The notes beneath the pieces are model-generated. The model saw nothing but the letters and a program-made list of their open reading frames with translations, made no database searches and had not been told where the DNA came from. Both the position numbers and the translations under genes were made by a program. From NCBI GenBank assembly GCA_045537065.1, contig JAZSOT010000053.1, positions 25,038-89,037 on the forward strand: a stretch of 64,000 nt of DNA, in the 5' to 3' direction. The number at the start of each line of letters is the position of its first letter. Position 1 is the first letter of the stretch. The stretch is from RGIG8709 sp045537065 (GTDB lineage: Bacteria > Bacillota > Clostridia > Monoglobales > Monoglobaceae). Below, in pieces: positions 42,035 to 52,134 of this stretch.

Positions 42035-42343
42035 TTGGCTTTGGAAACAGTTAACAAAATTCTTGATGCCGAAAAGTGTGCAAAGGATAATGAACTAAAG
42101 GCAAAATCAGATAGTGTAAGGATTATTGAAGATGCAAAAGAAAAAGCCTCTCTTATTCTTGATAATGCAAAAGCTGAGGCAAAAGAAAAAACCTTGAAAA
42201 TTACATCGGAGGCTGAAAAAAAAGCTGATGAAATACTTTTAGATGCTAAGAAAAAGGCAGAGGAAGAGGCAAGGCATGTGAAAGAAACTCTTTCAGTAAA
42301 GCTTTCCGACGCCTCATCTTTCATTATTAATCAAATAATATAA
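42035..42343 (+). CDS. V-type ATPase subunit H/G-like peripheral stalk protein
   Basis: A 102-aa, almost wholly alpha-helical protein with repeated alanine/lysine/glutamate heptads (DAKEKASLILDNAKAEAKEK), as in AhaH/NtpF stalk subunits that pair with subunit E. TTG 42035 is chosen as start: GGAG ends 9 bases before it, while the ATG at 42026 touches the ribosome site. It is the first gene of the operon. Confidence 0.85.
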   Translation: MALETVNKILDAEKCAKDNELKAKSDSVRIIEDAKEKASLILDNAKAEAKEKTLKITSEAEKKADEILLDAKKKAEEEARHVKETLSVKLSDASSFIINQII

Positions 42344-42359
42344 AAAGGAAGGATACAGT

Positions 42360-44399
42360 ATGGCAGTTTTACCTATGCTGAGGGTTAACATTTACGGGCT
42401 TTTAAAAGACCGCAAAAAAATCCTTGAAGCACTTCAACGCCGAGGCGTTGTTGATATTAAAAAAGCTCCCCTCTCTTCCGAAAAGCTTTCTTCACCTGAT
42501 ACTATGGGTGCTGTCAGCACCTTTTTGAAGGCATCATCAGTTTTCGAGCAGGCACTTTCCATTCTTGAAGACATAAGCCCCGAAAGCAAATCAGCCTTTG
42601 AATCTCTTAAAGGAAAAAAGGACTTGTCTCTCGAAAACTATTATGTTTTTGCGTCGGAGACAGACAGCATAACAGCTGAGGCAAACAAGACTCTCTCCCT
42701 TTATAAAGGTATTAGCGAAAAAAAGGCAGAAATCACAAGGCTTAATATTCAAATTGAAAGTCTTTTGCCATGGAACACACTTGACATTCCCTTGAGCTTT
42801 AAGGGAACATCAAAGGTTTCAGTATTAGCTGGGACTTTCCCCGAAAAAAAGACTTTGGAAGAAATAATCAAAGCCTACGACAATGCCCTTGAAAAATCAG
42901 GGAAAGACAAGGAAAAAGAAAGACTTTTTACGGATATTGAAATTATTTCAACTGACGAAAACCAGACCGCCTGTGTTATCTTCTGTGAAAGAGCCTCAGA
43001 GGATGCTGTGAAATCAGCTCTCAGGGAAACAGGCTTTGCAAATCCCATGATAACAACAGACAATATTCCATCTCTTTTAATAGAAGAGACTAAGGAAAAA
43101 ATCAAAAGTCTTGAAATTGAAATAAGGGATGCTGAAAAAGAGCTTAAAACCTTAGTGGGAATGAGAAATGCTTTTAAGTTTATGATTGACTACTATTCTA
43201 TGAGAATAGAAAAGTATCAGGCTTTATCATCCCTTAACCAAACAGAAAAAACCTTTATGCTGACAGGATATGTTCCTGAAAAATCGGCTAAAGATTTAGA
43301 GGCGGAATTTACAAGGAGATATAATGCGGCAGTTGAGCTTTTCATCCCTGAGAAAGACGAAGAGGTTCCCGTTCTTTTAAAGAACAACGCATTCTCTTCT
43401 CCCTGTGAGGGCATTCTTGAAACCTTCAGTCTCCCAAAAAAAGGCGAGCTTGACCCCACCTTTGCAATGTCTCTTTTCTACTATGTTTTATTCGGACTTA
43501 TGCTTTCAGACCTTGCATACGGACTTATAATGGTTCTGGGATGCGGGTTTGCACTATGGAAATTCAAAAATATGGAAGAGTCTTTAAAGAAAACTCTAAA
43601 AATGTATTTATACTGCGGAATTTCAACTGCATTCTGGGGTGCTATGTTCGGCGGATTTTTCGGAGATGCGATAACTGTTATTTCCTCCACCTATTTCGGA
43701 AAGGAAATCTCATTCCGCCCCCTTTGGTTTGAACCTATCAAAGACCCAATGAAAATGCTTGTTTTCTCTTTTGCGTTCGGCATTGTGCATTTGTTTGCAG
43801 GACTTTTTATGAAGCTTATAACCTGCATTAAAAACAGACAATATAAAGATGCATTATATGATGTTATATTCTGGTATCTTTTAGTGGGCGGGGCAATATG
43901 CTATCTTCTTACACTTGATATGTTTCTTGATATGACAGGACTTAAATTCAAGCTCCCCCCTATCGTTTCAAAAGTTTCGGTGTGGGCTGTGATAATCGGT
44001 GCTGTGGGAATTGTTCTCACAGCAGGCAGAAGCTCTAAAAATATTTTTAAGCGTCTTGCAAAGGGTGCATACGAGCTTTATGGCGTTACAGGATATTTGA
44101 GCGATATTTTATCATATTCAAGGCTCCTTGCCCTTGGGCTTGCAACAGGAGTTATCGCTCAGGTTTTCAACAAAATGGGCAGTATGCTTGGAAGCGGAAT
44201 TTTAGGCTTTATACTTTTTATGATAGTGTTTATCGTGGGACACACCTTGAACATCGGCATAAATTTACTTGGTGCTTATGTTCACACCAACAGACTTCAG
44301 TTTGTTGAATTTTTCGGTAAATTTTATGAGGGCGGCGGAGAAAAATACTCCCCCTTTAAAACAAATACAAAATATTATAAAATCAGAGAGGATGTTTAA
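42360..44399 (+). CDS. ntpI: V-type ATPase subunit I
   Basis: A 679-aa stator and ion-channel subunit. The N-terminal half is soluble with a coiled coil (ETKEKIKSLEIEIRDAEKEL); the C-terminal half has seven or eight membrane helices, starting TFAMSLFYYVLFGLMLSDLA. The conserved arginine-containing helix is in LSDILSYSRLLALGLATGVI. It channels ions to the rotating K ring. GGAAGG precedes the ATG. Confidence 0.95.
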   Translation: MAVLPMLRVNIYGLLKDRKKILEALQRRGVVDIKKAPLSSEKLSSPDTMGAVSTFLKASSVFEQALSILEDISPESKSAFESLKGKKDLSLENYYVFASETDSITAEANKTLSLYKGISEKKAEITRLNIQIESLLPWNTLDIPLSFKGTSKVSVLAGTFPEKKTLEEIIKAYDNALEKSGKDKEKERLFTDIEIISTDENQTACVIFCERASEDAVKSALRETGFANPMITTDNIPSLLIEETKEKIKSLEIEIRDAEKELKTLVGMRNAFKFMIDYYSMRIEKYQALSSLNQTEKTFMLTGYVPEKSAKDLEAEFTRRYNAAVELFIPEKDEEVPVLLKNNAFSSPCEGILETFSLPKKGELDPTFAMSLFYYVLFGLMLSDLAYGLIMVLGCGFALWKFKNMEESLKKTLKMYLYCGISTAFWGAMFGGFFGDAITVISSTYFGKEISFRPLWFEPIKDPMKMLVFSFAFGIVHLFAGLFMKLITCIKNRQYKDALYDVIFWYLLVGGAICYLLTLDMFLDMTGLKFKLPPIVSKVSVWAVIIGAVGIVLTAGRSSKNIFKRLAKGAYELYGVTGYLSDILSYSRLLALGLATGVIAQVFNKMGSMLGSGILGFILFMIVFIVGHTLNIGINLLGAYVHTNRLQFVEFFGKFYEGGGEKYSPFKTNTKYYKIREDV

Positions 44400-44403
44400 A
44401 TTT

Positions 44404-44871
44404 ATGAGTATTGGATTAGTATTTGCATTGGCAGGAGCAGCACTTGCTGCATTAATGGCAGGAATCGGTTCTGCTATCGGTGTTGGTATGGTTGGTGAAG
44501 CGGCAGCAGGAGTTGTTACAGAAGACCCCCAGAAGTTCAGCAAGGTTTTAATTCTTCAGCTTCTACCAGGCACACAGGGTATTTACGGACTTCTTATTGC
44601 ATTTATCACTCTTTCACAGATAGGTCTTCTCGGCGGAACACCCGTAGAGCTTACACTTATGGACGGTCTTGCATATTTTGCAGCTTGTCTTCCTATGGCA
44701 TTTGTTGGTCTCTGGTCTGCTATCCGTCAGGCAAGAGCTGCAGTTTCAGGTGTTAACCTTGTTGCAAAACGCCCCGAGCAGATGGGTAAATCAATTATCT
44801 TTGCGGCTATGGTTGAAACATATGCCATCCTCGCTCTTCTTATTTCAATTCTTGCAATATTCGGTATCTAA
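44404..44871 (+). CDS. ntpK: V-type ATPase subunit K (rotor ring proteolipid)
   Basis: A 155-aa duplicated proteolipid with four helices. Ligands equivalent to the Na+ site known from Enterococcus hirae are present: T57 and Q58 in LPGTQG, Q109 in AIRQAR and E138 in MVETYA. This suggests Na+ rather than H+ coupling (inference). ATG 44404 is chosen because the hydrophobic first helix begins there; it lies four bases after the subunit I stop. Confidence 0.95.
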   Translation: MSIGLVFALAGAALAALMAGIGSAIGVGMVGEAAAGVVTEDPQKFSKVLILQLLPGTQGIYGLLIAFITLSQIGLLGGTPVELTLMDGLAYFAACLPMAFVGLWSAIRQARAAVSGVNLVAKRPEQMGKSIIFAAMVETYAILALLISILAIFGI

Positions 44872-44900
44872 AAATATATTAGAAATAAGAGGGTGATGAT

Positions 44901-45479
44901 TTGACAGGAATTGAAAATATATTAAAAGGAATAAATAAGGATTCCGAAAAAATCTGCGAATCAATTATAAACAATGCAAAATTAAAGGCTGATGAAATTA
45001 TAAAGGAAGCAAAAGAAAACGCGAAAGCTCTCCTTGAAGCCGAGCTTAAAAATGCAGAGAAAAATGCCGAAAACATCATCTCCCGTGGGATGAGCCGTGC
45101 AGAGCTTTTGACAAAAAAGATTTTTCTTTCAAACAAGCAGGAGCTTATAGGCGAGGCTATAGAAAAAGCAAAGGAAAAGCTTTTGGGCCTTGAGGGTGCA
45201 GAATATCAGGACGTCCTTAAAAATATTTTAAAGAAAAATGCAACAGGTGCAGAGGGAGAAATTATTTTCTCGGAGGCTGATAAAAAATCTTTTAAAGATG
45301 ATTTTGTGGCTTTTCTCAAAGAAAATAACCTTACTCTTTCCGAAAAAAGCCTTCCTGAAAATGAAAAGGGCTTTATTATCGTATATTCAAACATTGAAGA
45401 AAACTGTACCTTCAGTGAAATTTTTGATGCAAACAGAGAAGCTTTCTCGGACAAGGTTCAAAGCTTTTTGTTTGACTAG
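44901..45479 (+). CDS. ntpE: V-type ATPase subunit E
   Basis: A 192-aa peripheral stalk subunit: a long N-terminal helix rich in Ala, Lys and Glu (ADEIIKEAKENAKALLEAEL) and a C-terminal globular part (GFIIVYSNIEENCTFSEIFD). The start codon is TTG at 44901 with GAGGGTGA upstream. It pairs with the H/G-like subunit to brace the catalytic head. Confidence 0.92.
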   Translation: MTGIENILKGINKDSEKICESIINNAKLKADEIIKEAKENAKALLEAELKNAEKNAENIISRGMSRAELLTKKIFLSNKQELIGEAIEKAKEKLLGLEGAEYQDVLKNILKKNATGAEGEIIFSEADKKSFKDDFVAFLKENNLTLSEKSLPENEKGFIIVYSNIEENCTFSEIFDANREAFSDKVQSFLFD

Positions 45480-45493
45480 GGGAGGTTTTTGAT

Positions 45494-46459
45494 ATGGCAG
45501 AGCAATATACTTATCAGGTTGCAAGAATTCATGCAATTGAATCATCTCTCCTTACTCTCCAAGACTTAGAGCAGGTGCTTGGTGCAAAAGACGAAACAGA
45601 AGCCATAAACATTCTTTCAGAAAAAGGCTTTTCAGGGCTTGGCACATACAAGGATATTTCCACACTATTAAAGGAAGAAAGAGAGAAAACAAAAAGACTT
45701 GTTAAATCCCTTGTGCCTGATGAAAAAGATTTTGACATCTTTTTGCTGAAAGAGGATTTCCACAACTTAAAAGCCGCCATTAAGGCTTTTATCAGCGGAG
45801 AAAGAGACGGCATATATTCAGCGGGCGGGTCTTTGGATATTGAGATTATAAAGACAGCGGTGAAAGAAAAGACCTTTTCACACCTCCCTGAAAATATGCA
45901 AAAGGCAGGGGAAGAGGCACTATCCGCTCTTGCAAAAACAGGAGACGGACAGCTTGCAGACATTATAATAGACAAAGCACTTTTAGATGCGACCTTTGAG
46001 GCAGGCAAAAATTCTGCTTGCGAAACCATAAGGGAATATACAGAGCTTTTTGTTGCACTTTCGGATATAAAAATTGCATTCCGCGGGGCAAAAATGAACA
46101 AAAGCCGTGAATTTCTTCAAAGATGCCTTGCAAAATGCGAAAGTCTTGATACAGAAAAGCTTGCAGAATATGCATCAGCCAGCGAAGATGCTCTTTGCGA
46201 GTTTATAGAATATACACCATACAACGAATGTCTGGATATTATAAAAAAATCCTACACAGAATTTGAAAAATGGTGTGACAACAAAATTATGTCCGTTATT
46301 TTAAAACAAAAGACAAATTCATTTACCATTGCTCCGATTGTTGCATATTACTATGCAAGGGAAACGGAGATAAGTGCGGTGAGACTTGTTCTTTCAGGAG
46401 TTTTAAACGGACTTGACGAAAATCTTATAAAAGAAAGGCTGAGATTACTTTATGTTTAA
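45494..46459 (+). CDS. ntpC: V-type ATPase subunit C
   Basis: This 321-aa helical subunit joins the central stalk to the membrane ring. YQVARIHAIESSLLTLQDLEQ at the start and the late segment APIVAYYYARETEISAVRLV are family landmarks. GGGAGG precedes the ATG, and its 3' end overlaps subunit F by 8 bases. Confidence 0.93.
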   Translation: MAEQYTYQVARIHAIESSLLTLQDLEQVLGAKDETEAINILSEKGFSGLGTYKDISTLLKEEREKTKRLVKSLVPDEKDFDIFLLKEDFHNLKAAIKAFISGERDGIYSAGGSLDIEIIKTAVKEKTFSHLPENMQKAGEEALSALAKTGDGQLADIIIDKALLDATFEAGKNSACETIREYTELFVALSDIKIAFRGAKMNKSREFLQRCLAKCESLDTEKLAEYASASEDALCEFIEYTPYNECLDIIKKSYTEFEKWCDNKIMSVILKQKTNSFTIAPIVAYYYARETEISAVRLVLSGVLNGLDENLIKERLRLLYV

Positions 46460-46769
46460 AGTTGCGGTTTTAGGTGATATAGACAGCATATACGGTTTTT
46501 CCGCTCTCGGGCTTGAGGTTTTCGGAGCACCTGATGAGCTGTCTGCAAAAAAAGCTTTCTCAAAGCTTATTTCAGGAGACTATGCTGTTATTTATATAAC
46601 AGAAGCCTGCGGTGAATTTCTCACAGAAGAAATCGAGAAAACTGCAGAAAACACAACACCTGCAGTGATTTTAATTCCCGGCATAAAGGGAAACACAGGC
46701 AAAGGTATTGAAAATGTCAGAAACTCTGTTATTAAAGCAGTTGGCTCGGACATTATATTTAATAATTAG
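46452..46769 (+). CDS. ntpF: V-type ATPase subunit F
   Basis: A 105-aa central-stalk subunit with a Rossmann-like fold: VAVLGDIDSIYGFSALGLEV at the start and PAVILIPGIKGNTGKG in the second half. It couples head rotation to the ring with subunit D. Nomenclature of this subunit varies (NtpG in Enterococcus). Confidence 0.92.
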   Translation: MFKVAVLGDIDSIYGFSALGLEVFGAPDELSAKKAFSKLISGDYAVIYITEACGEFLTEEIEKTAENTTPAVILIPGIKGNTGKGIENVRNSVIKAVGSDIIFNN

Positions 46770-46780
46770 GAAGTGAAATA

Positions 46781-48550
46781 ATGAGTAAAGGTATTATAAA
46801 AAAGGTTGCAGGGCCTCTTGTTATTGCAGAACATATGCGTGATGCAAATATGTTTGACGTTGTGCGTGTTGGGGATATGCGACTTATCGGGGAAATTATT
46901 GAAATTCACGGAGACAAGGCATCCGTTCAGGTTTATGAAGAAACCTCTGGCCTTGGACCCGGCACCCCCGTTGAATCCACCGGGGAGCCGCTTAGTGTTG
47001 AGCTTGGCCCCGGTCTTATCGGCAGTATTTTTGACGGGATTCAAAGACCACTTGAAGCTATTATGAAAATTTCGGGAAACAACCTTGAAAGAGGTGTTGA
47101 GGTTCCCTCTCTTTCCCGTGAAAAGAAATGGCATTTCACCCCGACCTTAAATATTGGCGACAAGGTTATTGGCGGTGATTCATATGGCGAGGTTAAAGAA
47201 ACAGATGTTGTTACTCAGAAAATTCTTGTTCCCCACGGAATTTCGGGAACAATTAAAGAAATAAAAGAATGTGATGCATATATTACAGATGTTGTGGCTG
47301 TTATAGAAACAGAAAGCGGAGAGACAAAAGAGCTTACTCTTATGCAAAAATGGCCTGTTCGCAAAGGAAGACCATATAAGAAAAAGCTTCCTCCTGAAAT
47401 GCCGCTTATTACAGGTCAGCGTGTTATAGACACCCTCTTCCCAATTGCAAAGGGCGGTGTTGCATCTGTTCCCGGTCCTTTCGGAAGCGGAAAGACCGTT
47501 GTTCAGCATCAGCTTGCAAAATGGGCTGAGGCAGATATTGTCGTTTATATCGGCTGCGGCGAAAGAGGAAATGAAATGACCGATGTTCTTAATGAATTTC
47601 CTGAACTTCTTGACCCGAAAACAGGAAAATCACTTATGGAGAGAACCGTGCTTATTGCAAACACCTCCGATATGCCTGTTGCCGCAAGAGAAGCTTCTAT
47701 TTATACAGGTATTACCATTGCAGAGTATTTCAGAGATATGGGATATTCGGTTGCCCTTATGGCAGACTCAACCTCCCGTTGGGCAGAGGCTCTTCGTGAA
47801 ATGTCCGGTCGTCTTGAAGAAATGCCGGGTGAAGAGGGTTATCCTGCTTATCTTGGAAGCCGTCTTGCTCAGTTCTATGAAAGAGCAGGAAGAATTATAA
47901 CCTGCGGCAGCGGCGAAAGAGAGGGCGCACTTTCAGTTATCGGTGCTGTTTCCCCTCCGGGCGGTGATATATCAGAGCCGGTTGCTCAGGCAACACTTCG
48001 TATTGTTAAAGTTTTCTGGGGGCTTGACAGCGCTCTTGCTTACAAGAGACACTTCCCCGCAATAAACTGGCTCACCAGCTATTCACTTTATGCCGACACT
48101 ATGGCAGACTGGTTTAATGAAAATGTTACTCCCCAGTGGATGGAAAAGAGAACAAGAATTATGCAGATGCTTCAAAACGAGGCAGAGCTTGAGGAAATAG
48201 TTAAGCTTGTTGGTATGGATGCCCTGTCCGCTCCTGACCGACTTGTTCTTGAAACCTCACGTTCCATAAGAGAGGACTTTTTACATCAGGATGCTTTCCA
48301 CGAGGTTGACACATATACCTCCCTTGAAAAACAGTTTATGATGATGGACCTTGTTCTTGATTACTATGATTTAGCAAAGGAAGCACTATCAAAGGGTGCA
48401 GAAATTTCTGACCTTGAAGCTCTTCCCGTAAGAGAAAGAATAGGCCGTTTCAAATACACACCTCAGGACGAAATCAAAGCAGAATATGAAAATATTCAAA
48501 AAACCCTTGGTGCTGAAATCAGCCGCACCATGCCTAAGGAGGAATTATAA
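46781..48550 (+). CDS. ntpA: V-type ATPase catalytic subunit A
   Basis: A 589-aa catalytic subunit. Walker A is GPFGSGKTVVQHQLAKWA near residue 232. The extra non-homologous insertion typical of V-type A subunits precedes it (residues about 110-180). IGCGERGNEMTDVLNEFPEL and SVALMADSTSRWAEALREMS follow. It hydrolyses or makes ATP in the A3B3 head. The last base of its stop codon is shared with the subunit B start. Confidence 0.98.
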   Translation: MSKGIIKKVAGPLVIAEHMRDANMFDVVRVGDMRLIGEIIEIHGDKASVQVYEETSGLGPGTPVESTGEPLSVELGPGLIGSIFDGIQRPLEAIMKISGNNLERGVEVPSLSREKKWHFTPTLNIGDKVIGGDSYGEVKETDVVTQKILVPHGISGTIKEIKECDAYITDVVAVIETESGETKELTLMQKWPVRKGRPYKKKLPPEMPLITGQRVIDTLFPIAKGGVASVPGPFGSGKTVVQHQLAKWAEADIVVYIGCGERGNEMTDVLNEFPELLDPKTGKSLMERTVLIANTSDMPVAAREASIYTGITIAEYFRDMGYSVALMADSTSRWAEALREMSGRLEEMPGEEGYPAYLGSRLAQFYERAGRIITCGSGEREGALSVIGAVSPPGGDISEPVAQATLRIVKVFWGLDSALAYKRHFPAINWLTSYSLYADTMADWFNENVTPQWMEKRTRIMQMLQNEAELEEIVKLVGMDALSAPDRLVLETSRSIREDFLHQDAFHEVDTYTSLEKQFMMMDLVLDYYDLAKEALSKGAEISDLEALPVRERIGRFKYTPQDEIKAEYENIQKTLGAEISRTMPKEEL

Positions 48551-49920
48551 TGCCAAGAGAATACAGAAGTATAGAAGAAGTCGCAGGACCTTTGATGCTT
48601 GTTAAAGGCGTTGAGGATGTTAATTACAACGATTTGGGCATTATTGAACTTGCAAGCGGCGAAAAAAGACGTTGCAAGGTTCTTGAAATCAACGGCGGTG
48701 ATGCTCTCGTTCAGCTTTTTGAATCAGGCACAGGTATTAACCTTGAAAGCAGTAAAGTTCGCTTTTTAGGAAAAAGTATGGAGCTTGGAGTTTCGGAGGA
48801 TATGCTTGGCCGAGTTTTTGACGGACTTGGCAGACCCATTGACGGGGCAGACGAAATTCTTCCCGAAAAGAGAATGGATATAAACGGACTTCCTATGAAC
48901 CCTGCAGCAAGAAATTATCCTCAGGAATTTATTCAAACAGGAATTTCAGCAATTGACGGGCTTAACACACTCGTAAGAGGTCAAAAGCTTCCGATTTTCT
49001 CTGCCAGCGGTCTTCCCCACGCTCAGCTTGCGGCACAGATTGCAAGACAGGCTCAGGTTCGCGGTACAAATGAACCCTTTGCCGTTGTTTTTGCCGCTAT
49101 GGGTATCACCTTTGAAGAATCAAACTATTTTATAGAAAGCTTTAAGGAAACAGGTGCAATTGACAGAACGGTTATGTTTGTTAACCTTGCAAACGACCCT
49201 GCGGTTGAAAGAATTTCAACTCCACGTATGGCACTTACCGCTGCTGAATATCTTGCTTTTGAAAAGAATATGCATGTTTTAGTTATCCTTACTGATATAA
49301 CAAACTATGCAGATGCTCTCCGTGAGGTCAGCGCCGCAAGAAAAGAGGTTCCAGGTCGTCGAGGATACCCCGGTTATATGTACACAGACCTTGCATCCCT
49401 GTATGAAAGAGCAGGCAGGCAAAAGGGCAAAAACGGAAGTATCACAATGGTTCCTATCCTGACAATGCCCGAAGACGACAAAACCCATCCTATCCCTGAC
49501 CTGACAGGCTATATCACAGAGGGACAGATAATCTTAAGCCGTGAGCTTTACAGAAAGAATATCACACCTCCTATTGATGTTTTACCATCACTTTCAAGAC
49601 TTAAGGACAAGGGTATCGGGGAGGGAAAAACCAGAGCCGACCATGCAAACACTATGAATCAGCTTTTTGCAGCTTATGCAAGAGGAAAAGATGCAAAAGA
49701 GCTTATGGTGGTTCTTGGTGAGGCTGCCCTTACGGATATCGACAAGCTTTATGCAAAATTTGCGGATGCTTTTGAAAAGGAATATGTTTCTCAGGGTTAT
49801 CAGACAAACAGAACTATTGAAGAAACTCTTGAAATAGGCTGGAAACTTCTTCGTATTCTTCCACGCAGTGAGCTTAAGAGAATAAAAGACGAATTCCTTG
49901 ATAAATACTATAATGCATAG
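48550..49920 (+). CDS. ntpB: V-type ATPase regulatory subunit B
   Basis: A 456-aa nucleotide-binding but non-catalytic subunit, with SASGLPHAQLAAQIARQA in place of a Walker A. FVNLANDPAVERISTPRMAL and SLSRLKDKGIGEGKTRADHA are typical. GGAGG lies at the end of the subunit A gene, and the start overlaps that gene's stop by one base. Confidence 0.98.
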   Translation: MPREYRSIEEVAGPLMLVKGVEDVNYNDLGIIELASGEKRRCKVLEINGGDALVQLFESGTGINLESSKVRFLGKSMELGVSEDMLGRVFDGLGRPIDGADEILPEKRMDINGLPMNPAARNYPQEFIQTGISAIDGLNTLVRGQKLPIFSASGLPHAQLAAQIARQAQVRGTNEPFAVVFAAMGITFEESNYFIESFKETGAIDRTVMFVNLANDPAVERISTPRMALTAAEYLAFEKNMHVLVILTDITNYADALREVSAARKEVPGRRGYPGYMYTDLASLYERAGRQKGKNGSITMVPILTMPEDDKTHPIPDLTGYITEGQIILSRELYRKNITPPIDVLPSLSRLKDKGIGEGKTRADHANTMNQLFAAYARGKDAKELMVVLGEAALTDIDKLYAKFADAFEKEYVSQGYQTNRTIEETLEIGWKLLRILPRSELKRIKDEFLDKYYNA

Positions 49921-49931
49921 GGGGTATCAAT

Positions 49932-50597
49932 ATGGCTCAGACACAGATTAACCCCACCCGTATGGAGCTTACAAGGCTTAAGAAAAAGCTTGTTACCGCC
50001 ACAAGAGGACACAAGCTTTTAAAAGACAAACGAGACGAGCTTATGCGTCAGTTTCTTGACCTTGTGAAAGAAAACAAGGCTCTTCGTGAAAAGGTTGAAA
50101 AAGGACTTAAAGATGCCAATAAAAACTTTGTTCTTGCCAAGGCTGTTATGCAGGACGAATATTTAAACACGGCTCTACTTGCCTCCAAGCAATCAGTTTC
50201 AATTGATGTGGGCAAGAAGAATGTTATGAGTGTTAATATTCCCACCTTCGACATAAAAACCAGAACAGCAGACGAAAATGATATTTACTCCTATGGCTTT
50301 GCTTTCACATCAGGCGACCTTGACTATGCGGTGAAATATCTTTCCGGAGTTTTTGAAGATATGCTTATCCTTGCAGAAAAGGAAAAGGCTTGCCAGCTTA
50401 TCTCTTCCGAAATTGAAAAAACCAGACGAAGAGTTAATGCTCTTGAGCATGTGATGATTCCCGACCTTAAGAAAAACATCAGCTATATAACTATGAAGCT
50501 TGATGAAAACGAAAGAAGCACTCAAATAAGACTTTTAAAGGTTAAGGATATGATGCTGAAAGAAGCAATTGAAGAAAGACAAAATGCAAATATATAA
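49932..50597 (+). CDS. ntpD: V-type ATPase subunit D
   Basis: A 221-aa central rotor shaft, mainly two long helices. NPTRMELTRLKKKLVTATRG at the start and ALEHVMIPDLKKNISYITMKL near the end are the canonical motifs. It is the last gene of the operon, with a terminator 24 bases later. Confidence 0.96.
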   Translation: MAQTQINPTRMELTRLKKKLVTATRGHKLLKDKRDELMRQFLDLVKENKALREKVEKGLKDANKNFVLAKAVMQDEYLNTALLASKQSVSIDVGKKNVMSVNIPTFDIKTRTADENDIYSYGFAFTSGDLDYAVKYLSGVFEDMLILAEKEKACQLISSEIEKTRRRVNALEHVMIPDLKKNISYITMKLDENERSTQIRLLKVKDMMLKEAIEERQNANI

Positions 50598-50620
50598 AGA
50601 AACAATGGGATAGACCAAAA

Positions 50621-50647
50621 AAAGGGATGTTTAAAAACATCCCTTTT
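50621..50647. terminator. Terminator between V-ATPase operon and murC
   Basis: Stem AAAGGGATGTTT/AAACATCCCTTT with T-runs on both strands, between convergent genes. Confidence 0.88.
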
Positions 50648-50649
50648 TG

Positions 50650-52032
50650 TTATTTACATTCACTTACAAGATTTTTTCCTACTGAATTTATATTTCCTGC
50701 ACCCATTGTTATCACAAGGTCGCCCTCTTCCATATTGTGCTTGAGATACCGCTCAATTGCCCCTAAATCGTTTATATAGGTGCAATTTGGTATAAGCTGG
50801 GCTAAATCGCAGGAATGGATTGTACCATCATATTTTTCCCTTGCAGGATATATGTCTGCAAGAACTATTTTATCTGCAAACCTAAGAGCACTTGCAAATT
50901 CATTTAGAAACGCCTTTGTTCTTGTATAGGTATGGGGCTGGAACACACACCAAAGATTTTTAGGTTTTAGGTTTCTTGCCGCCTCAAGGGTCGTTTTTAT
51001 CTCTGTTGGGTGATGTGCATAATCATCCACAACTAATGCCCCCTTGACTCTTCCAAGCTCTTCAAAGCGTCTTTTTGTGCCTCTGAAGGCAAGAAGTCCC
51101 TCTCTTATATAGTTCGGCTCAATTCCAAGGGAATGGGCAGCAAGTGCCGCACCAAGAGAGTTATATATATTATGCTTTCCAAGGACATTAAGCCTTATAG
51201 TCACAAAGCGTTTATTATCCTTGAAAATATCATATTCAACACATCCGTCACCCGTCTCTCTTATGTTCTCCGCAACGAAATCGGCGTTTTTGTCATAAAT
51301 TGCATATTTATACACTTTTGTCTCTATGTTTTGCACAACGGAAGATATATTTTTATCGTCAGAACATACAATTATGCTTCCATCAGGTGAATTTAGTCTT
51401 GCAAATTTCTCAAAAGATGTTATAATATGAGATAGGTTAACAAAATAATCCAAGTGGTCTTCCTCAATATTAGTAATAATAGACAAAAATGGATTAAAAT
51501 TTAAGAAGCTTTCAACATATTCACAGGCTTCAAATACCAGATAATCCTCACCACCGATTTTGAAGTTTCCGTTGATTTGCTCAAGTTCGCCACCAACTAA
51601 AATAGTTGGATCGACATTTGCAGCAAGTAAAATCAATGCGAGCATTGAAGTTGTGGTGGTTTTTCCGTGCGTTCCGGCAACTGCAAGCGGGTATTTATAA
51701 TATTCAAGAATGCCCCCTAAAAGCTCAGCTCTTTCAACGCAGGGAACACCAAGGCTCCTTGCTTTTATAAGCTCAGGATTATCTTCCTTTATTGCGGCAG
51801 TGTAGCAAACAAGGTCGGGTTTTTCAATGTTTTCCGCCCTCTGACCAATGTATATTTTTGCACCCTTATCCTCTAATTTTTTTAGAAGAGGAGAGAATGT
51901 CATATCAGAACCTGTTACACTGTGTCCTAAATATAAAAGAATATCGGCAATGGCACTCATACTAATGCCGCCTATGCCAATCATATGTATAGTTTTATTT
52001 GAACCTAAATTTTTCAGTGAAAATTTTGCCAA
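50650..52032 (-). CDS. murC: UDP-N-acetylmuramate-L-alanine ligase
   Basis: This 460-aa cytoplasmic ligase adds L-Ala to UDP-MurNAc. The N-terminal domain has HMIGIGGISMSAIADILL, the ATP loop AGTHGKTTTTSMLALIL is near residue 110, and the C-terminal domain has VVDDYAHHPTEIK and ITMGAGNI. GGAGTG precedes the TTG/ATG-type start region at 52032. It stands alone, away from a dcw cluster. Confidence 0.97.
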   Translation of the reverse strand: MAKFSLKNLGSNKTIHMIGIGGISMSAIADILLYLGHSVTGSDMTFSPLLKKLEDKGAKIYIGQRAENIEKPDLVCYTAAIKEDNPELIKARSLGVPCVERAELLGGILEYYKYPLAVAGTHGKTTTTSMLALILLAANVDPTILVGGELEQINGNFKIGGEDYLVFEACEYVESFLNFNPFLSIITNIEEDHLDYFVNLSHIITSFEKFARLNSPDGSIIVCSDDKNISSVVQNIETKVYKYAIYDKNADFVAENIRETGDGCVEYDIFKDNKRFVTIRLNVLGKHNIYNSLGAALAAHSLGIEPNYIREGLLAFRGTKRRFEELGRVKGALVVDDYAHHPTEIKTTLEAARNLKPKNLWCVFQPHTYTRTKAFLNEFASALRFADKIVLADIYPAREKYDGTIHSCDLAQLIPNCTYINDLGAIERYLKHNMEEGDLVITMGAGNINSVGKNLVSECK

Positions 52033-52062
52033 AATATTTCACTCCTTCCATTGATTACACAT

Positions 52063-52091
52063 ATTATACTATATTTGATTTGAAATTTCAA
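52063..52091 (-). promoter_or_regulatory. murC promoter
   Basis: TTGAAA (52086-52091), 17 bases, TATAAT (52063-52068) on the minus strand. Confidence 0.7.
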
Positions 52092-52134
52092 TATTCTTAT
52101 TAAATTGTTAAAAAATAAATTTTACATAAACAAT

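Noticed and set aside
45529..46101. 190-residue minus-strand frame opposite V-ATPase subunit C
   Set aside because: Serine-rich shadow of the real gene, typical of antisense frames in AT-rich coding DNA.
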